A stretch of DNA of 6,335 bases from Bacteroidales bacterium (GTDB lineage Bacteria; Bacteroidota; Bacteroidia; Bacteroidales; P3): contig JAFWOP010000169.1 of the NCBI GenBank assembly GCA_017545365.1, positions 1 to 6,335 of the forward strand, read 5' to 3'. Positions 4,526 to 6,335 of the stretch are shown piece after piece. The number at the start of each line of letters is the position of its first letter. The stretch's first letter is position 1. Both the position numbers and the translations under genes were made by a program. The notes under the pieces were generated by a model, which saw only the letters and a list, made by a program, of their open reading frames with translations, ran no database searches and was not told the DNA's origin.

Positions 4526-6335
4526 TTAATTAATAGCATTTGGGTAGATGAGTTTCATCTTGTCCAGCATGCGCTGCTTGTGGAGTTCGTATGTGGGATT
4601 GTAGTCGGGGTATTTCTGGTAATAGCTGGGGCCTTTTTTTACCCTGTTCCACAGCGCTACCCATTCGTCGGCTTTCAACTGCCATGCCAGGAACTCGATT
4701 TCGGGCAGGAACTCGCCGCTGTACATGAACTTCTTGCCGTTGCTCTTGAGTTTGACGGTGACAACGACATTGACCACGACAGGTGGAGCAGTGCAGCATT
4801 TGCTCTCGTCTTTAGTGGACATCATCGGCTCGATGATGAATTTGGGCGTGCCGAATATTGACAAGTTATCGGTCATACCAGCTCCCCATATGCCCATATT
4901 CAGGTCTTCATTGCTTGACTTGTGCATTATCGAAATCGGGAAACAGACGTCCTCAGGCATACGATCGTAGAGATTCTCCCTAGAGTAGAAGTTTCCAATT
5001 GTATTCCAAGCCTGAAGGTCGGAAAGATCGATCTTCGTCTGGATATTGCTATTTGTGTAGTTGCTCTGGTAAATCTTACGGTCCTTCAGTCCCAGGGCCG
5101 AGCGGTACTTGTCGATGCTTGACCACGAAGTGCCGTCACGTACCAGACAGACGGCATCGACCCGCAACGAGTCCACATCGTCGCCGAACACTTCGGGATT
5201 CAGATCCACTTCAATGCTGCTGGGATCGAAGAACCATACGCATCCATAGGGCCGGGTTGCGAGAGATTCTGTTGTCATGACGTTGGTCATATAGATCTTG
5301 GGGCTGGACTTGAGGCTCCATACGCCCTTGCCGAGACCGGTGCCCTTCAGTTTGAAATTCTTGCCGATGCTCATCTCGGACGATACGATTTCATCGACTT
5401 TGGTGTACGCCTTGATGGTGCCTTCGGTAGAGGCATTGGCAGTGAGTGCCAGATTGATGGTGGCGTTCATGGTGCCTTTGAAACCCGTCAGTTTGTCTTG
5501 TCCGTATTCGGTGCAGATGTCGCCAATGGTACCCAAAGCATTACCGATGTTGGCTATGCCGCCAGCAGGATCTTTCCCGATAAAACTGGCTATGCCGGCC
5601 CCAATATCGGCGGCGCCCTTGAGGGCCTTGAAGACGGTGCCGCATACCTTGGCGGCCTTATTGCCCTTCTGGAATTGTGCCTGTAGGTTGATATCGCCTT
5701 TCAGTGAACCGTCGAGTGAGCCTTGTATGGCGGTGACCAGCGTCACGTTGGACGTCGTGGTCTCGTCGACCCACATCTTGATTAAATTGTCGGTGAGGTC
5801 CACGTCGGGGCGGTAGGTCGACAAGTCCAGGTCGAAGGCCCACCATCCCTGCCTGGGAACGATGCCGTCAGTGGTGAGGTCGACCTCCGTCCATGGTGTG
5901 ATACTCATGTAGAGTTTGTCGCTCTGCGACACACCTTCCAGTCCGAATGTCTCAGGCTTGGTAATGGTCACGTCCTGCGGAATGGAGTATATCATGGGCG
6001 AGCGGTACACCATGTCGCCATTTAAGCGTACGCACCAGTAGTGGTCGTTGCCATCGCCACTTTTTGCCGGCATGTAGTAGAACATGCGCAGGATGCCTAA
6101 GTACTTGTTGTACAGGGCAAAAAAGTTCTCATTGGCAATAGCACTGTTGCCACAGCGGTTCATCACCAGTTCCCAGCCGTTCTCTGGGGTGATGTCGTCG
6201 CAGAAATTCATGGGGAGGTTGCTCTGTCTGTCGCTATCGTTCCAGGGCAGGGGCACCTTAATATATCCCCGGTATATGACATCGGCTACGTCATAGTCCT
6301 TGCCGGTGTAGAGATAGATGTCCTGCTTCGCGCGC
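4526..6335 (-). CDS. Large protein of unknown function, C-terminal 602 residues (start outside window)
   Basis: The reading frame stays open to the right edge of the window, so the N-terminus, any signal peptide and the true length are unknown. A GTG at 6254-6256 is not a credible start because an in-frame, protein-like sequence continues upstream of it. Visible residues 50-110 are rich in aromatic residues (NGWELVMN, FFALYNKYLGILRMFYY, HYWCVRLNG) and beta-prone. Residues about 231-275 are Gly/Ala/Ile-rich with small residues at regular spacing, like a glycine-zipper or membrane-interacting helix pair. Residues 285-310 are Thr/Asn-rich beta strands. Near the C-terminus are a CC pair (513-514), a Val-rich strand and a basic, Tyr-rich tail (about 565-600). 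I see no enzyme motif. It has the look of an exported Bacteroidota surface protein, but export cannot be shown. It lies upstream of, and in the same direction as, the two lipoprotein genes. Confidence 0.8.
   Translation of the reverse strand, partial: RAKQDIYLYTGKDYDVADVIYRGYIKVPLPWNDSDRQSNLPMNFCDDITPENGWELVMNRCGNSAIANENFFALYNKYLGILRMFYYMPAKSGDGNDHYWCVRLNGDMVYRSPMIYSIPQDVTITKPETFGLEGVSQSDKLYMSITPWTEVDLTTDGIVPRQGWWAFDLDLSTYRPDVDLTDNLIKMWVDETTTSNVTLVTAIQGSLDGSLKGDINLQAQFQKGNKAAKVCGTVFKALKGAADIGAGIASFIGKDPAGGIANIGNALGTIGDICTEYGQDKLTGFKGTMNATINLALTANASTEGTIKAYTKVDEIVSSEMSIGKNFKLKGTGLGKGVWSLKSSPKIYMTNVMTTESLATRPYGCVWFFDPSSIEVDLNPEVFGDDVDSLRVDAVCLVRDGTSWSSIDKYRSALGLKDRKIYQSNYTNSNIQTKIDLSDLQAWNTIGNFYSRENLYDRMPEDVCFPISIMHKSSNEDLNMGIWGAGMTDNLSIFGTPKFIIEPMMSTKDESKCCTAPPVVVNVVVTVKLKSNGKKFMYSGEFLPEIEFLAWQLKADEWVALWNRVKKGPSYYQKYPDYNPTYELHKQRMLDKMKLIYPNAIN
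5510..5644 (-). other. Glycine-zipper-like segment in the unknown protein
   Basis: Visible residues 231-275 start at CGTVFKALKG and contain repeated G/A-x-x-x-G/A spacing (GAADIGAGIASFIG, then AGGIANIGNALGTIGDI), split by a KDP turn, and end near a second cysteine. Two short amphipathic or hydrophobic helices packed through small residues would fit. Such segments occur in membrane-inserting or oligomerising proteins, but also in soluble linkers, so function is open. Confidence 0.45.

Noticed and set aside
4190..4861. Plus-strand frame of 223 codons spanning the gap at 4430-4525
   Set aside because: It crosses the start of one minus-strand gene and the end of another. Its translation changes character across the gap and shows no coherent domain.
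5298..5816. Plus-strand frame of 172 codons rich in Pro, Ala, Met and Leu
   Set aside because: It is opposite the Gly/Ala-rich segment of the unknown protein, which explains its hydrophobic composition; no start signal is evident.
6254..6256. GTG as the start of the large unknown protein
   Set aside because: The same frame stays open for 26 more codons to the window edge with protein-like sequence (for example YLYTGKDYDVADVIYRGY), so the gene starts outside the window.

Overview
The window looks like a piece of a Bacteroidota chromosome, most likely order Bacteroidales and perhaps Prevotellaceae. Three things support this. There is a TAnnTTTG-type -7 promoter box at 12-19. The translation starts sit behind AT-rich leaders rather than good Shine-Dalgarno sites. 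Two neighbouring genes encode lipoproteins with an L-T-A-C lipobox, and one of them carries BspA-type leucine-rich repeats. The coding DNA is GC-rich at third positions, while the gaps between genes are AT-rich. Genus is an inference; the sequence does not settle it.

Layout. 1-132 is a promoter and structured leader. 133-285 (+) encodes a 50-residue membrane or secreted peptide of unknown function. 286-378 is a gap between convergent genes, filled by a long purine/pyrimidine hairpin that can serve as a terminator on both strands. The rest of the window is read on the minus strand, in transcription order: (i) 4526 to beyond 6335, the last 602 residues of a large protein I do not recognise, whose start lies outside the window; (ii) 2996-4429, a 477-residue lipoprotein with BspA/TpLRR repeats; (iii) 379-2973, an 864-residue lipoprotein that fuses a PI-PLC X-type phospholipase C domain to an endonuclease/exonuclease/phosphatase (EEP, neutral-sphingomyelinase-like) domain. 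Genes (ii) and (iii) are 22 bases apart and are probably one operon. Gene (i) is 96 bases upstream in the same direction and may belong to the same transcript.

The main observation is that lipoproteins (ii) and (iii) share a homologous N-terminal module of about 155 residues straight after the lipid anchor. After it they diverge completely: one continues into a repeat-type binding or adhesion domain, the other into two phosphodiesterase domains with intact catalytic residues. A simple reading, which is inference, is a pair of surface lipoproteins with a common anchoring or assembly module: one arm to bind, one to cut inositol- or sphingo-phospholipids. Both host membranes and Bacteroidota's own inositol lipids and sphingolipids are possible substrates. 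The long open frames on the plus strand opposite these genes look like shadows of GC-rich coding sequence and are not annotated.
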